Assembly (NCBI RefSeq): GCF_001477625.1
Contig: NZ_CP013692.1
Coordinates: 2,170,001-2,234,000, forward strand
Source: Paucibacter sp. KCTC 42545
Lineage (GTDB): Bacteria > Pseudomonadota > Gammaproteobacteria > Burkholderiales > Burkholderiaceae_C
Direction: 5' to 3'
DNA length: 64,000 bases
Shown here: positions 35,892-44,685 of the stretch, one piece after another
Position numbering within the stretch: position 1 is the first letter of the stretch
Layout of the letters: each line of letters starts with the position of its first letter
Notes under the pieces: generated by a model
Database searches by the model: none
The model's input: the letters and a program-made list of their open reading frames with translations, nothing else
What the model was told of the DNA's origin: nothing
Position numbers and translations under genes: made by a program

Positions 35892-35918
35892 AAAAGCACC
35901 CATTTGGGTGCTTTTTTA
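35892..35918. terminator. Bidirectional terminator
   Basis: AAAAGCACCCA pairs with TGGGTGCTTTT, followed by T residues. It lies between the convergent 118-residue gene and the small repeat-protein gene. Confidence 0.85.
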
Positions 35919-36164
35919 TTTGAACCTCATTGAATCAAGGTGAACTACCTTTCTTTTATTCAATATTTCGTCAATCTCAGGCGTAAGGGTTTTGTGAAGC
36001 TCTAGCATGGCAGCATTCACTAAACATCCTTCAAACCAGTATTCTTCAATTCGATTCTCAGCACTACCTTTGATGACAGCAGGCCCATCCTCACGGTGAA
36101 GCAGTCCGCTCTTCCTCCAGGTCTTCACAGTGTTGTCGACCACACACTTCAATTCTGGCTTCAT
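35916..36164 (-). CDS. Small HREDGPA-repeat protein
   Basis: An 82-residue protein with one unit of the repeat seen at 33305-33883 (SGLLHREDGPAVIKG, then EYWFEGCLVN), followed by a helical tail (LHKTLTPEIDEILNKRK). Function unknown. The start ATG 36164 has GGGAG upstream. The two copies in one element suggest a conserved role, or that one derives from the other. Confidence 0.65.
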   Translation of the reverse strand: MKPELKCVVDNTVKTWRKSGLLHREDGPAVIKGSAENRIEEYWFEGCLVNAAMLELHKTLTPEIDEILNKRKVVHLDSMRFK

Positions 36165-36274
36165 TCCAAGACTCCCAAAAACAGGATGTGGTTCAGTCTA
36201 GCGTGTTCTTTCAAGGTTGATCTGTTTGCCTTGGTCTGTCAAAATCATATGAATTTAACTAGACAAGGCACAAC

Positions 36275-36637
36275 GTGAGCAGACAGCTTCAACTTAGGCA
36301 CATCGTAGGTCAGCGGATCAAGCAGAAGCGTATGGAGGCAAAGCTTGTGCAACGGACCGTTGCGGAAGAGCTAAATATGTCCACTGAAGGCTATGCCAGA
36401 TATGAACGTGGTGATAGCTCGCCAGATGTGGAGTTGCTAGGCATGCTTGCCAAGATTTTTGGCTGCTCTGTTGCAGAACTTGTGACTGAAACCAGCACAG
36501 CCTTGAATGCTCAGGCCCAGCACATTGCCAACCTCATGGATGGTCTAGGCAGTAGCGACAGGGATGAAGTAGTGAAGATCGTTGAAGGTGTGTGCGCCAT
36601 TGCTCATAAAAAGTACAAGAAGGTGCCACCAAAATAG
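36275..36637 (+). CDS. XRE-family transcriptional regulator, second copy
   Basis: A 120-residue regulator with an XRE helix-turn-helix (LVQRTVAEELNMSTEGYARY followed by ERGDSSPDVELLGML). Its C-terminal part (AQHIANLMDGLGSSDRDEVV) parallels that of the regulator at 32778-33143. The start is a GTG at 36275 with AAGG upstream. It precedes the convergent GHKL/nuclease gene; whether it controls that gene or the mobilization region is unknown. Confidence 0.82.
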   Translation: MSRQLQLRHIVGQRIKQKRMEAKLVQRTVAEELNMSTEGYARYERGDSSPDVELLGMLAKIFGCSVAELVTETSTALNAQAQHIANLMDGLGSSDRDEVVKIVEGVCAIAHKKYKKVPPK

Positions 36638-36716
36638 TTCTCTGCCGAGGGCTCCTACTTCATTTCCAAGCCTAGATCAGACCAGGAAATAAAGCAGGTC
36701 GATGAAAAACAAAGCA

Positions 36717-38552
36717 CTACTTGCCTACATCGAACTGTAAGACTTCTTCAAAAACTCTGTTGCGGGCCTTCGCATCCTTGATCAACGCAGAGGCGGGCAT
36801 AACATATAGATGAAGGGGAATTTCATTGTTGCTTCCAATGAGGTAATCATTGTAGACAACCCTTTGATTCAAGGAAAATACATCCTTGAAGCCTGTTTGC
36901 TTCATGTCTCTATAGAAGGCATCATCGATTTCTACTACTGAGAAGGCAAATACTTCCAACACAGTAGGGATTCGTTCTGCAAGCTCACTGGCATAGAGCC
37001 TGCATTGCATGAGAGCCTTATTGTTTTCAAAAATGTCAGCACCCGGCTTTTTGAACTCAATGATTACTAATTTATTGGGATGATTTTCATCATCCTTTGA
37101 GAAGAAAGCGGCAACATCAGGACGACGCTGTTGCTTGACCTCCATAACATTTCCGACCTCTTGAATAATCGTTGCCAAGGTCTGGTCACTGTAGATGTTG
37201 GAATAAGACAAAAACTTGTCGTCAACCAGCCAAACATTGTTTTCTCTGATTTCACTGCCATCGCTACGCTTGGGAAGAATCGCATTGTGCAAGGCATCTT
37301 CTGCACTACTGGGAGGCATCTTGGCAAGTGAATCAATCACCAAAGCACGGTGAACAATGAAACGAGCCAAGTCTTCACTCGCCAGGTGCGAGACGTCATC
37401 CCAAGAAACAGGCCGACCGCTATCAAGTGCATCGACAAGCTGATCTTCATTTTTAGCTTGTTGGGCTCTATAGGTCTTAACAACCTCATCCGCATCCAAC
37501 AGAGCGGCATTGCCACCCAAAGAATCGAGCTTGATGAATGGGTAGTACTTCTTCAGCTTTTCAATATTTTGACTCTTAAACTGATCAACATCGCCTTCCG
37601 CAGCTTCGTCAATCATCTTCATGCATTCCTCATGAATGCGAGGGGTCAGTTTTTCCCGACTGATAGGTGAAACCATATCAACGTCTTCATCCGTCTTCGG
37701 AAGTTCTAGGCGTTGACGTTCAATGTTGGACCGCTTGTTAAAGTATTCCGATGTTACAAATATCAAATGGCGACAAATGTCGAATCGCCTGCTGATAACG
37801 TATTCTTCAATACATAGCTCATCAGCACAAAGCATTGCTACAATGCCTTTTCGGGGCGGCTCATCTCGGAATAAGTAGCAGTTAAATTTCTCACCCAGAA
37901 ATTCAAACTCTCGCGTCAATTCAGCCTTGATTGAATCACCTGAAACAGTGTAATTCTCATCAAAAGGTTGCCGCGAATTGTGGGTGAACTTCAGAGTAAT
38001 GCTATGACCAGCCTGATGCTTGAGAAAAAGAAGAAGACGGAGATCATCACAAATGGCATTCACCAACTTTGTGACTTGGGTGTTGATCTTCTCTTTTAGC
38101 TCCATGAGCGTAATGCTTGTACTTACGCTGCCATCAACGGCTGACTTCTTAACGTCGTCTAACTTGAACTCAGGTGTGTAGTCAAACTCCACTAGCTCAC
38201 TAGAAAGTTGGCTCCTAATCTTGACAGATTTTGCATATTTAAGAAATGCCAACCGTCCAACCCCTTTGCCCCCAATGCTGTCTTTGTGACCAGTACAGAC
38301 TTCATCAAAGAAGTTCAGATTTTCAGAGGTAAAGCCTTCACCATCATCAACAATAGTGATTGTTTCAAGAACCCTTCGCTCTTCACTGCCAGGATTTATT
38401 TCTTGTTGCCTCTCCGAGAAATAAAGGTCAACGGAAATATTCTTACTTCCAGCATGAATCGAATTTGTTAATGCTTCTCGAATTACATCACGAGCACTAA
38501 CACCACCTTTATAGTGTTCTGCGATGAACTTTCTTAGATTGATTCTTGCCAT
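36717..38552 (-). CDS. GHKL ATPase fused to a PD-(D/E)XK-like nuclease domain, candidate defence protein
   Basis: A 611-residue soluble protein. The N-terminal third is a GHKL (gyrase/Hsp90/MutL) ATPase: Glu26 and Asn30 in REALTNSIHAG, D69-D70-G-E-G-F, and the lid glycines 94-99 in SIGGKGVGRLAFLKY. The C-terminal part holds RRPDVAAFF and, about 17 residues later, LVIIEFKKPGADI near residue 500, which matches the Asp and Glu-x-Lys of PD-(D/E)XK nucleases. A middle region (REKLTPRIHEECMKMID) is helical. Prokaryotic GHKL ATPases of MORC type are known in restriction neighbourhoods. Start 38552 follows GTGGAG. I infer an antiphage or anti-plasmid role; no experimental homologue is identified. Confidence 0.7.
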   Translation of the reverse strand: MARINLRKFIAEHYKGGVSARDVIREALTNSIHAGSKNISVDLYFSERQQEINPGSEERRVLETITIVDDGEGFTSENLNFFDEVCTGHKDSIGGKGVGRLAFLKYAKSVKIRSQLSSELVEFDYTPEFKLDDVKKSAVDGSVSTSITLMELKEKINTQVTKLVNAICDDLRLLLFLKHQAGHSITLKFTHNSRQPFDENYTVSGDSIKAELTREFEFLGEKFNCYLFRDEPPRKGIVAMLCADELCIEEYVISRRFDICRHLIFVTSEYFNKRSNIERQRLELPKTDEDVDMVSPISREKLTPRIHEECMKMIDEAAEGDVDQFKSQNIEKLKKYYPFIKLDSLGGNAALLDADEVVKTYRAQQAKNEDQLVDALDSGRPVSWDDVSHLASEDLARFIVHRALVIDSLAKMPPSSAEDALHNAILPKRSDGSEIRENNVWLVDDKFLSYSNIYSDQTLATIIQEVGNVMEVKQQRRPDVAAFFSKDDENHPNKLVIIEFKKPGADIFENNKALMQCRLYASELAERIPTVLEVFAFSVVEIDDAFYRDMKQTGFKDVFSLNQRVVYNDYLIGSNNEIPLHLYVMPASALIKDAKARNRVFEEVLQFDVGK

Positions 38553-38926
38553 CGACGCTCCACTTAATAAAAGGTAGATAGCCAAATCAAGGCCATCAAT
38601 CATCTTTCAAATTGTACCTTGCAAGCGTCGCTCTAGGCAATGTTTCTACTGCATAGCCACGCCAGTGAGAACGCTTCGCCGTTCCTTAACTACGTGAGGC
38701 CGGGGCCGCCACAAGGCGTGTGCGATACAGGTTGATCACCCAACACTCAAGGCACCTGCTTTCAGCCCATTCTTTCACACGATAGATTCAAGCACCACTT
38801 GAAGCTCTTTGAGCCTTTGGGCATCGTTTGGAATAGTGAAAGCTTGAATCACATCCCTTAAGTCAGCTACAGACACCTGCAAATCGGATTGAGTGGTCAG
38901 AATGTTCTTATCGTAGTGAAAGTTCA
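38553..38926. other. Intergenic region upstream of the GHKL/nuclease gene
   Basis: About 370 bp. No supported gene. On the minus strand a 35-codon frame ending at 38775 looks protein-like but has no in-frame start, so it may be a decayed small gene. Local GC is higher at 38640-38720. Confidence 0.45.
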
Positions 38927-39241
38927 TCATTCACCTCCACCTTCATTTAGATTGTTTAAATCAAAGTCACTCCTATCACTATGCGACTGAAATTCTTCTG
39001 CATCACTGACTGTTTTCTTAAGTTTTTCAAAATGCTGCCCCTCTTTTCCAGATATTGCATTGGTGAACCACCTCTGCTTCATCTGATAGTCAAGGTCTTT
39101 CTCCACCAACTCTTCAAGTTGATCTTCAAAGTTGACACCTTTAACACCATAAACATACTTCGCGAGTTGATAGAGACCTCTAGACATTCGAGGCCCAATC
39201 CTTACTGTTGTTCTTTCATTTTTTATGCTTTTTTTAGTCAT
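38927..39241 (-). CDS. Hypothetical protein, possibly ribbon-helix-helix
   Basis: A 104-residue charged protein. The N-terminal stretch ERTTVRIGPRMSRGLYQLAK could form the strand and helices of a ribbon-helix-helix DNA-binding domain; the C-terminal half is acidic (DRSDFDLNNLNEGGGE). It lies directly upstream of the iteron/oriT-like region in divergent orientation to mobC, a position used by accessory DNA-binding proteins of relaxosomes. The role is inference. Confidence 0.55.
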   Translation of the reverse strand: MTKKSIKNERTTVRIGPRMSRGLYQLAKYVYGVKGVNFEDQLEELVEKDLDYQMKQRWFTNAISGKEGQHFEKLKKTVSDAEEFQSHSDRSDFDLNNLNEGGGE

Positions 39242-39711
39242 TACGAAAATTTCCCAATATCGTTCATGACTTATTGAAACGTATTTTTTTATGAAGTCAA
39301 CAATAATGACAAATTGAGTTCATGTCACATGGCTACATATATGATGAATTTGCCTTATGTCGCATGAACACATATATGATGAATCTGCCCTATGTATCAT
39401 GGCGACGTCGTCTTCTATTGATTTTATTGGATATGACACAGTCCGTTTTTTATTCATACAAATTTTCAGCCATAAATCATCTGCTCATACCACTTATGAT
39501 CGTTGACTTCGATTTTGATCTTGCTAAAGTATTAGTAAGCACCGTTACTCTAACCCCCTAAAAATCCAAAAAAAAGGGGAAATGGAGTTTAAGCAAGGTC
39601 AATCAATCCTACGTTAACCCTTTCGGGCTAACTTTAGGTTGAATATCGTGGGCTTCACCCACACCCGCTGCTGCGCGAGGCTCGATAAAAACAAGAATAA
39701 GGAGGCTTCCA
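39242..39711. other. Non-coding region with iterons and hairpins, candidate oriT
   Basis: About 470 bp between the small charged protein and mobC. It holds 35-bp tandem repeats at 39322-39406 and two hairpins at 39614-39631 and 39648-39662. Immediate location upstream of mobC and the relaxase gene is where an origin of transfer is normally found. The nic site itself is not identified. Confidence 0.5.
39322..39406 (+). repeat. 35-bp tandem repeats (2.4 copies)
   Basis: Units begin at 39322, 39357 and 39392 (the last partial), each starting ATGT(C/A) and containing ACATATATGATGAAT then CTGCCCT or TTGCCTT. The 35-bp period is not a multiple of three, so they act at DNA level, not in a protein. 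Confidence 0.8.
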
Positions 39712-40128
39712 TTGGAAACCAATAGAAAAGAAAAAGACCCGACACTCAAAAAAAGATCGGGCCAAGCAGGTGTAGAAGCCAATAGAAAAATTCGCAACAA
39801 GCGTTTTGAAATCAGGTTCACGCCTGAAGAATGGATCGCTCTTCAAGAAAGAGCCGCTGAAGCTGGTGCAGCTTCCACCGCAATCTTTGCACGTGCTGTT
39901 CTTCTTCCAGCACACGATCAATCCAACCACGAAACTAAAGCAGAACACAAATTGCGTGTTCAGCTTCTTGCCTCTCTTGGAAAAATCGGTTCAAACATAA
40001 ATCAAATCGCGCGATCCCTCAACCGTTTGCAAGTTTGGAATGACACAACTGAGGGAATGTTCCAGGAACTCACCAAGATTCAGGAAGGAGTGAGCACTAT
40101 TTCGGATCTATTCAAGGGGAAAAAATGA
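39712..40128 (+). CDS. mobC: Mobilization accessory protein MobC
   Basis: A 138-residue basic protein of the MobC family. The diagnostic segment is SLGKIGSNINQIARSLNRL; an N-terminal DNA-binding region (RNKRFEIRFTPEEWIALQER) precedes it. MobC binds oriT and helps strand opening for the relaxase. The start is a TTG at 39712 with AAGGAGG at ideal distance. Its stop overlaps the relaxase ATG (ATGA), a typical mobC-mobA arrangement. Confidence 0.87.
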   Translation: METNRKEKDPTLKKRSGQAGVEANRKIRNKRFEIRFTPEEWIALQERAAEAGAASTAIFARAVLLPAHDQSNHETKAEHKLRVQLLASLGKIGSNINQIARSLNRLQVWNDTTEGMFQELTKIQEGVSTISDLFKGKK

Positions 40129-40778
40129 ATGTCACCATTTTTCCTACTGGCAAAGGAGGTGCTGAGTCAGCCGTCAAATATTTACTCAGTGATACCGACC
40201 ATGAGAACAAAAAGCGATCTGTCTCACCCGAAATTCTGTTCGGCGATCCAAACACTTTCACTGAAATAGCCAATGCCACCAAGAGGCTGCATAAGTACAC
40301 CTCTGGTGTTATCGCTTTTCGTGATGGTCTTGAATCTCAATCCGTTACTCCAGAGCAAATCACCACTCTGATTGAAACCTTCCGCTCAACATTCCTGCCA
40401 GGTCTGAAGGTTGATGAAAACTTCGCTGACTTCTGGGTCATGCACTGCGAAAAAGGAAATGTTGAACTGCATTTCCTATTTGCAAATACTGAGTTGGTCA
40501 GCAATTCTCAACTTGTCATTCATCCGCCCGGTGAAAAGAACATTCAGTTCTTCAATGCCTTCTCAGCAGTGATGAATGACAACTTTGGTTTTGCGCAAGT
40601 TGTGCCCGATCCCCTCAAAATTGCCTTGAAGCCGTTTGAAGCCAAGTCACCCAATGGGAAGAAGGATAAGAAAGCCAAAGATGACTTTGCCAAGGTGCTT
40701 CACAGCGAGATCGTCAATGGCACCATCGGCAATCGCAATCAGTTGATTGGCTACATGAAACGCCATGGCCTTGACTGA
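40125..40778 (+). pseudogene. Relaxase gene truncated by IS insertion (MOB-P, ColE1 MbeA-like)
   Basis: The remaining 217 residues correspond to the N-terminal nuclease half of MbeA-like relaxases, which are usually around twice this length. Signatures are IFPTGKGGAESAVKYLL and HKYTSGVIAFRDG. The metal motif reads His107, Glu114, His116 (HCEKGNVELHF), where ColE1 relaxases have His-Glu-Asn. The stop codon is supplied by the IS3 terminal TGA at 40776, so the C-terminus is lost. DNA nicking might persist in vitro, but complete mobilization is doubtful. Confidence 0.85.
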
Positions 40779-41327
40779 CCTGCCCCCTCCCGCCGTACCA
40801 GCCATGCGGAAGTCCGGGTTGAAGGTTACTTGATCTCGTTGCGTGTAGCCGGTGGCGCCTGGTTCTTGGTGCGGTGGCGCTGCGCGAACTCGGCCGGCGG
40901 TATCCGACCCAGGCTGCTGTGCGGCCTCACCTCGTTGTAGTCCTGCCGCCAGATGGCGATCTCCGAGCGCGCCTGCGGCAGCGTCTGGAACCAGTGCTCG
41001 TTCAAGCACTCGTCGCGGAACTTGCCGTTGAAGCTCTCGATGTAGCCGTTCTGCATGGGCCGCCCTGGCTGGATGAGGATGTGCCGCACGTCGTGAGCTT
41101 GCGCCCAAGCGATGAAGGCCCGGCAGGTGAACTCCGGCCCGTTGTCGGTTCTCACCGCCGCAGGGTAGCCCCTGAAGATCGCGGCCCGGTCCAGCAACCG
41201 CGTCACGTACTGGCCCGAGATGCCGTAGTCCACGGCGATGTCCACACACTCGTGCGTGAAGTCGTCGGCCACAGTCAGGCACTTGATACGCCGGCCATTG
41301 GCCAGGCTGTCGGAAACGAAGTCCATG

Positions 41328-41333
41328 CTCCAC
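41328..41333. repeat. IS21 target duplication (left copy)
   Basis: CTCCAC, identical to 43993-43998 on the other side of IS21. On the minus strand it is part of the Trp-Ser codons of orfB. Confidence 0.75.
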
Positions 41334-41508
41334 TGCGTATTTCAGCCCATCCCGGCCACCCATTTCAGCGGAACGCGGACAGCGTTTCAGACGAAGGCGG
41401 ACACCATTTCAGGCTGATCGCGGACAGCGTTTCAAACTGATCCCGGACACCCCTGGCGCGCGCAAGTGACCTGAGCCGTAGGCATGCTGACCGATTTTTC
41501 GGTCCGTC

Positions 41509-43059
41509 ATGCCCACTCCCAGGATTCACATGCGCCAACTTCGACAAACCCTTCGACTTCACCTTGAATCTGGCCTGAGCATGCGCGAGTGTTCGCGCGT
41601 GCTTGGCATCGCCAAGTCGACCGTCAATAGCGTCGTTATGAAGGCCCGCGCCGCCGGTGTGGACTGGGCCGCCGCCCAGACGCTGGACGATGCCGCCTTG
41701 GAGGCTCGCTTGTACGGCCCCGCTGTGCCTCGGTCCAGCACCCAGCTTGAGCCCGACTTCGCCCTCGTCCACCAGGAACTCAAGCGCCCCGGCGTCACCT
41801 TGCAATTGCTCTGGGAGGAGTACCAGCGCGGTCTGACCGACGCCGGCTCGCAAGCCTACAAGTACACCAGCTTCTGCGTGAAGTACCGCGCCTGGGTCAC
41901 CGGCCTCAAGCGCTCGATGCGCCAGGTCCACCCGGCCGGCGAGCGCCTGTTCATTGACTACGCCGGCCAGACTGTGCCCTTGGTGGACGCTGCCACCGGC
42001 GAGATCCGGCAAGCGCAGATCTTCGTGGCCGTCCTCGGCGCCTCGAACTACACCTTCGCCTGCGCCACGCCGACACAGACAGCAGCCGACTGGGTCGGCG
42101 CCATCATGGATGCGCTGGAGTTCATGGGTGGCGTGCCCCGGCTGATCGTGCCGGATCAGGCGCGCGCCCTGATCGCCCGGCCCGACCGCTACGAGGCCAC
42201 GCCTAGCCGTCTGGTCGAAGAGTTCTGCGACCACTACGACGTGGCGATGCTGCCCGCGCGTCCTGCTCATCCCCGCGACAAGCCCAAGGTGGAGGTCGGC
42301 GTGCAAATCGTCGAGCGTTGGATTCTGGCGCGGCTGCGGCACCGGCGCTTCTTCACCCTGGCTGAGCTCAACGCCGCTGTCCGGGAGTTGCTGGTGGACC
42401 TGAACGCTCGGCCGTTCAAGAAGCTACCCGGCTGTCGGGCCAGCGCCTTCGCGGCCTTGGATCGGCCGCTGCTCAAACCCCTGCCGGCAGCGCGCATGCC
42501 CATCGCCCGCTTCAAGCGCGCCCGGGTCAATATTGACTATCACGTTGAACTCGATGGCCATTACTACAGCGTGCCGCACCGGCTGGTGCGCGAGCAGGTC
42601 GAGTTGCGCATCACTTCGACCACGGTGGAGATTCTGGCGGGCCAGCAACGCGTGGCCGTGCACGCCTACAGCGTCCGGCGCGGGGCGCACACGACGGCGC
42701 CCGAGCACATGCCGGCCTCCCACCGGGCGCACCGAGAGTGGACCCCAGCCAAGCTCATCGCTTGGGGTGAGCACATCGGCGTGGCCACAGCCGCCGTGGT
42801 GCGCTGGCAGATGGAACACCGGCCGCACCCCGAGCAAGGCTACCGCTCCTGCCTCGGCCTGCAAAGCCTGGCGCGCCAGTTCGGCCACGAGCGGCTGGAA
42901 GCGGCCTGCGTTCGCGCCATGTCGATTCGCTCGCCGACCTACCAAAGCGTCAAGTCGATCCTGGCCACCGGCTTGGACCGGCAAGCCGCGCCGGCCCAAG
43001 CCACGCAGGCCGCACTCCCGCTGCATGACAACGTGCGCGGCCCCGATTACTACCACTGA
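41509..43059 (+). CDS. istA: IS21-family transposase IstA
   Basis: A 516-residue DDE transposase. The N-terminal helix-turn-helix is [20 protein letters not shown]. Catalytic residues are Asp150 in [11 protein letters not shown], Asp216 in [10 protein letters not shown] and Glu262 in [12 protein letters not shown]. The C-terminal region includes [18 protein letters not shown], typical of IstA. Intact; it is followed by istB after 23 bp. Confidence 0.93.
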   Translation: MPTPRIHMRQLRQTLRLHLESGLSMRECSRVLGIAKSTVNSVVMKARAAGVDWAAAQTLDDAALEARLYGPAVPRSSTQLEPDFALVHQELKRPGVTLQLLWEEYQRGLTDAGSQAYKYTSFCVKYRAWVTGLKRSMRQVHPAGERLFIDYAGQTVPLVDAATGEIRQAQIFVAVLGASNYTFACATPTQTAADWVGAIMDALEFMGGVPRLIVPDQARALIARPDRYEATPSRLVEEFCDHYDVAMLPARPAHPRDKPKVEVGVQIVERWILARLRHRRFFTLAELNAAVRELLVDLNARPFKKLPGCRASAFAALDRPLLKPLPAARMPIARFKRARVNIDYHVELDGHYYSVPHRLVREQVELRITSTTVEILAGQQRVAVHAYSVRRGAHTTAPEHMPASHRAHREWTPAKLIAWGEHIGVATAAVVRWQMEHRPHPEQGYRSCLGLQSLARQFGHERLEAACVRAMSIRSPTYQSVKSILATGLDRQAAPAQATQAALPLHDNVRGPDYYH

Positions 43060-43082
43060 CCCCACTGAAGAAGGAGAAGCTC

Positions 43083-43820
43083 TTGCTCAACGAACACACC
43101 CTGGATCAACTGCGCAGCCTGCGCCTAGACGGCATGGTGCAGGCGCTTACCGATGGCGCCACCCGCACGGCAGCGGCCGAGCTGTCCTTCGAGGAGCGGC
43201 TGGCCATGCTGGTGCAACGCGAGGTCGATTGGCGCGACGGCAAACGCCTGGCCCGGCTGCTCAAGGCGGCCAAGCTCAAGGTCAGCAGCGCCTGCATCGA
43301 GGACATCAACTGGCGAGGCTCGCGCGGGCTGGATCGCAGCCTCATCACCCAACTGGCGGGCTGCGACTGGCTGCGCCACGGCCACAACGTGTTGCTCACC
43401 GGGGCCACGGGTTGCGGCAAGACCTGGCTCGCATGCGCGCTGGCCCAGCAGGCGGCACGCCAGGGATTCGCGGTGTTGTACACGCGGGCGCCGAGGCTGC
43501 TGGAAGAGCTGCGGGTGGCCCACGGCGACGGCTCCTTCGGCCGGCGCCTGGCACAACTGGCGCGCATTGACCTGCTGGTCATCGATGACTTTGCGATTGC
43601 ACCGGTCACGGCGGCCGACCGTAACGACCTGCTGGAGTTGCTCGACGACCGGGTCGGCAGCCGCTCGACGCTCATCACCAGTCAGCTACCCGTCTCAAAC
43701 TGGCACCAATGGTTGGATGACCCGACATTGGCCGATGCCATCTTGGACCGGATCGTCCATTCGGCACAAAAGATCGCGCTCAAGGGCGAGTCGCTGCGCA
43801 AGAAACAGGACTCGGTATGA
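43083..43820 (+). CDS. istB: IS21-family transposition helper ATPase IstB
   Basis: A 245-residue AAA+ ATPase that selects targets for IstA. Walker A is [17 protein letters not shown] and Walker B is [15 protein letters not shown]. The start is TTG 43083 with GAAGGAG upstream. Intact. Confidence 0.93.
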   Translation: MLNEHTLDQLRSLRLDGMVQALTDGATRTAAAELSFEERLAMLVQREVDWRDGKRLARLLKAAKLKVSSACIEDINWRGSRGLDRSLITQLAGCDWLRHGHNVLLTGATGCGKTWLACALAQQAARQGFAVLYTRAPRLLEELRVAHGDGSFGRRLAQLARIDLLVIDDFAIAPVTAADRNDLLELLDDRVGSRSTLITSQLPVSNWHQWLDDPTLADAILDRIVHSAQKIALKGESLRKKQDSV

Positions 43821-44350
43821 GCACCAAACCAACCACCGCAGAACCGTCCGGGCCAGCCCAATTCAGGCTGATCGCGGACACCTGAGCTACCATCAACCCA
43901 GGCACTTGCGCGCACCCAAACTGTCCGCGATCAGTTTGAAACGCTGTCCGCCATCACGCTGAAATGACTGTCCGGGATCGCTGAAATCCGCACTCCACAC
44001 CTCATTGACTCGGGTCGGCACGGTGAGCGGCACGCGCTCGCTGGCTGCCCGTCTGATCTTCTTGCGCTTGCGCACCGCCAACTGCGCCTGGCTGTACAAC
44101 CGATAGACGCGCTTGTGATTGACGCCTGGGAACTGTGGGCGCAGCACGTCATGGATGCGGCGATAGCCGAAGCGGCGCCGCACCTGTGCGATCTCGACGA
44201 TCTTGGCGCTGAGTTGCTGCGTGGCCTCATCGACCACGGGCGGGTTGCGATAGCTGTCTCTGGAGAGCCCCACCAGGCGGCACGCGCGGCGTTCGGACAG
44301 ATGGTGCTGGGCAATCATCTGGGTCGCCGCGTCGCGCCTGACCTGCGGGG

Positions 44351-44617
44351 CTAGGGCTTTACGCCGAAGACGTCCTTGAGCGCGTGGATGTCCAGGTGGG
44401 CCTCTGCCAGCAGGCGCTTGAGCTTGGCGTTCTCGCCTTCGAGCTCGCGCAGTCGCTTGGCATCCGTGGCCTGCATGCCGCCGTACTTGGCCCGCCACTT
44501 GTAGAACGTGGCGTCGCTGAAGCCGCCTTGCCGGCACAGCTCCTTGATCGGCATGCCGGCCTCGGCCTGCTTCAGGAACCCAATGATTTGTTCCTCAGTA
44601 AATCTGCTCTTCTTCAT
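44351..44617 (-). CDS. IS3-family transposase OrfA
   Basis: An 88-residue helix-turn-helix protein (MKKSRFTEEQIIGFLKQAEA, then GFSDATFYKWRAKYGGM) with a leucine-zipper-like helix at the C-terminus. It is intact, but its partner orfB is broken. In-frame ATGs at 44623 and 44626 are also possible. Confidence 0.88.
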   Translation of the reverse strand: MKKSRFTEEQIIGFLKQAEAGMPIKELCRQGGFSDATFYKWRAKYGGMQATDAKRLRELEGENAKLKRLLAEAHLDIHALKDVFGVKP

Positions 44618-44685
44618 GTCCATCATTCTCCTGGTTGATGGACTTCCTCTCCATTACGCTGGTACGGCTGGGAGGGTGCAGGTCA

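Larger units (their letters stand above)
41334..43992. mobile_element. IS21-family insertion sequence
   Basis: About 2.66 kb with terminal repeats starting TGCGTATTTCAG on the left and TGCGGATTTCAG on the right (inverted), TG...CA ends as in IS21. Inside both ends are several copies of the GCGGACAGCGTTTCA box, the multiple transposase sites typical of the family. The 6-bp target duplication CTCCAC is intact, so this is the later insertion and may still be active. Confidence 0.88.
40826..44370 (-). pseudogene. IS3-family transposase OrfB, split by IS21
   Basis: The 5' part (about 43999-44370) encodes ALAPQVRRDAATQMIAQHHL and the helix-rich region up to RVNEVWS. The 3' part (40826-41327) resumes with MDFVSDSLANGRRIKCLTVA and includes RTDNGPEFTCRAF and HILIQPGRPMQNGYIESFNG, the last two with DDE residues. 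OrfB of this group is made by frameshift from OrfA. The IS21 insertion makes it non-functional. Confidence 0.85.
40776..44685. mobile_element. IS3-family element interrupted by an IS21-family element
   Basis: The ends are imperfect inverted repeats: TGACCTGCCCCCTCCCGCCG at the left (from 40776) and, read inward from the right, TGACCTGCACCCTCCCAGCC (ending 44685). Without the IS21 insert the IS is about 1.24 kb, the usual IS3 size. Flanks do not show a matching 3-4 bp target duplication, and both neighbouring genes are truncated at the IS, which suggests a deletion next to it. Confidence 0.87.

Noticed and set aside
38775..38931. Possible small protein on the minus strand before the 104-residue gene
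   Set aside because: The protein-like stretch has no in-frame start; reading from the double ATG at 38926-38931 stops after 22 codons.
39322..39406. CRISPR array
   Set aside because: Only 2.4 adjacent repeats without spacers, and no cas genes in the window.
39322..39561. 79-codon frame across the 35-bp repeats
   Set aside because: The repeat period is not a multiple of three and the product has no coherent pattern; the repeats make sense only as DNA sites.
40776..44685. Chimera of two different IS3 copies around IS21
   Set aside because: The overlap of the two orfB halves is explained by a simple 6-bp CTCCAC target duplication with inverted TGCG ends of IS21.
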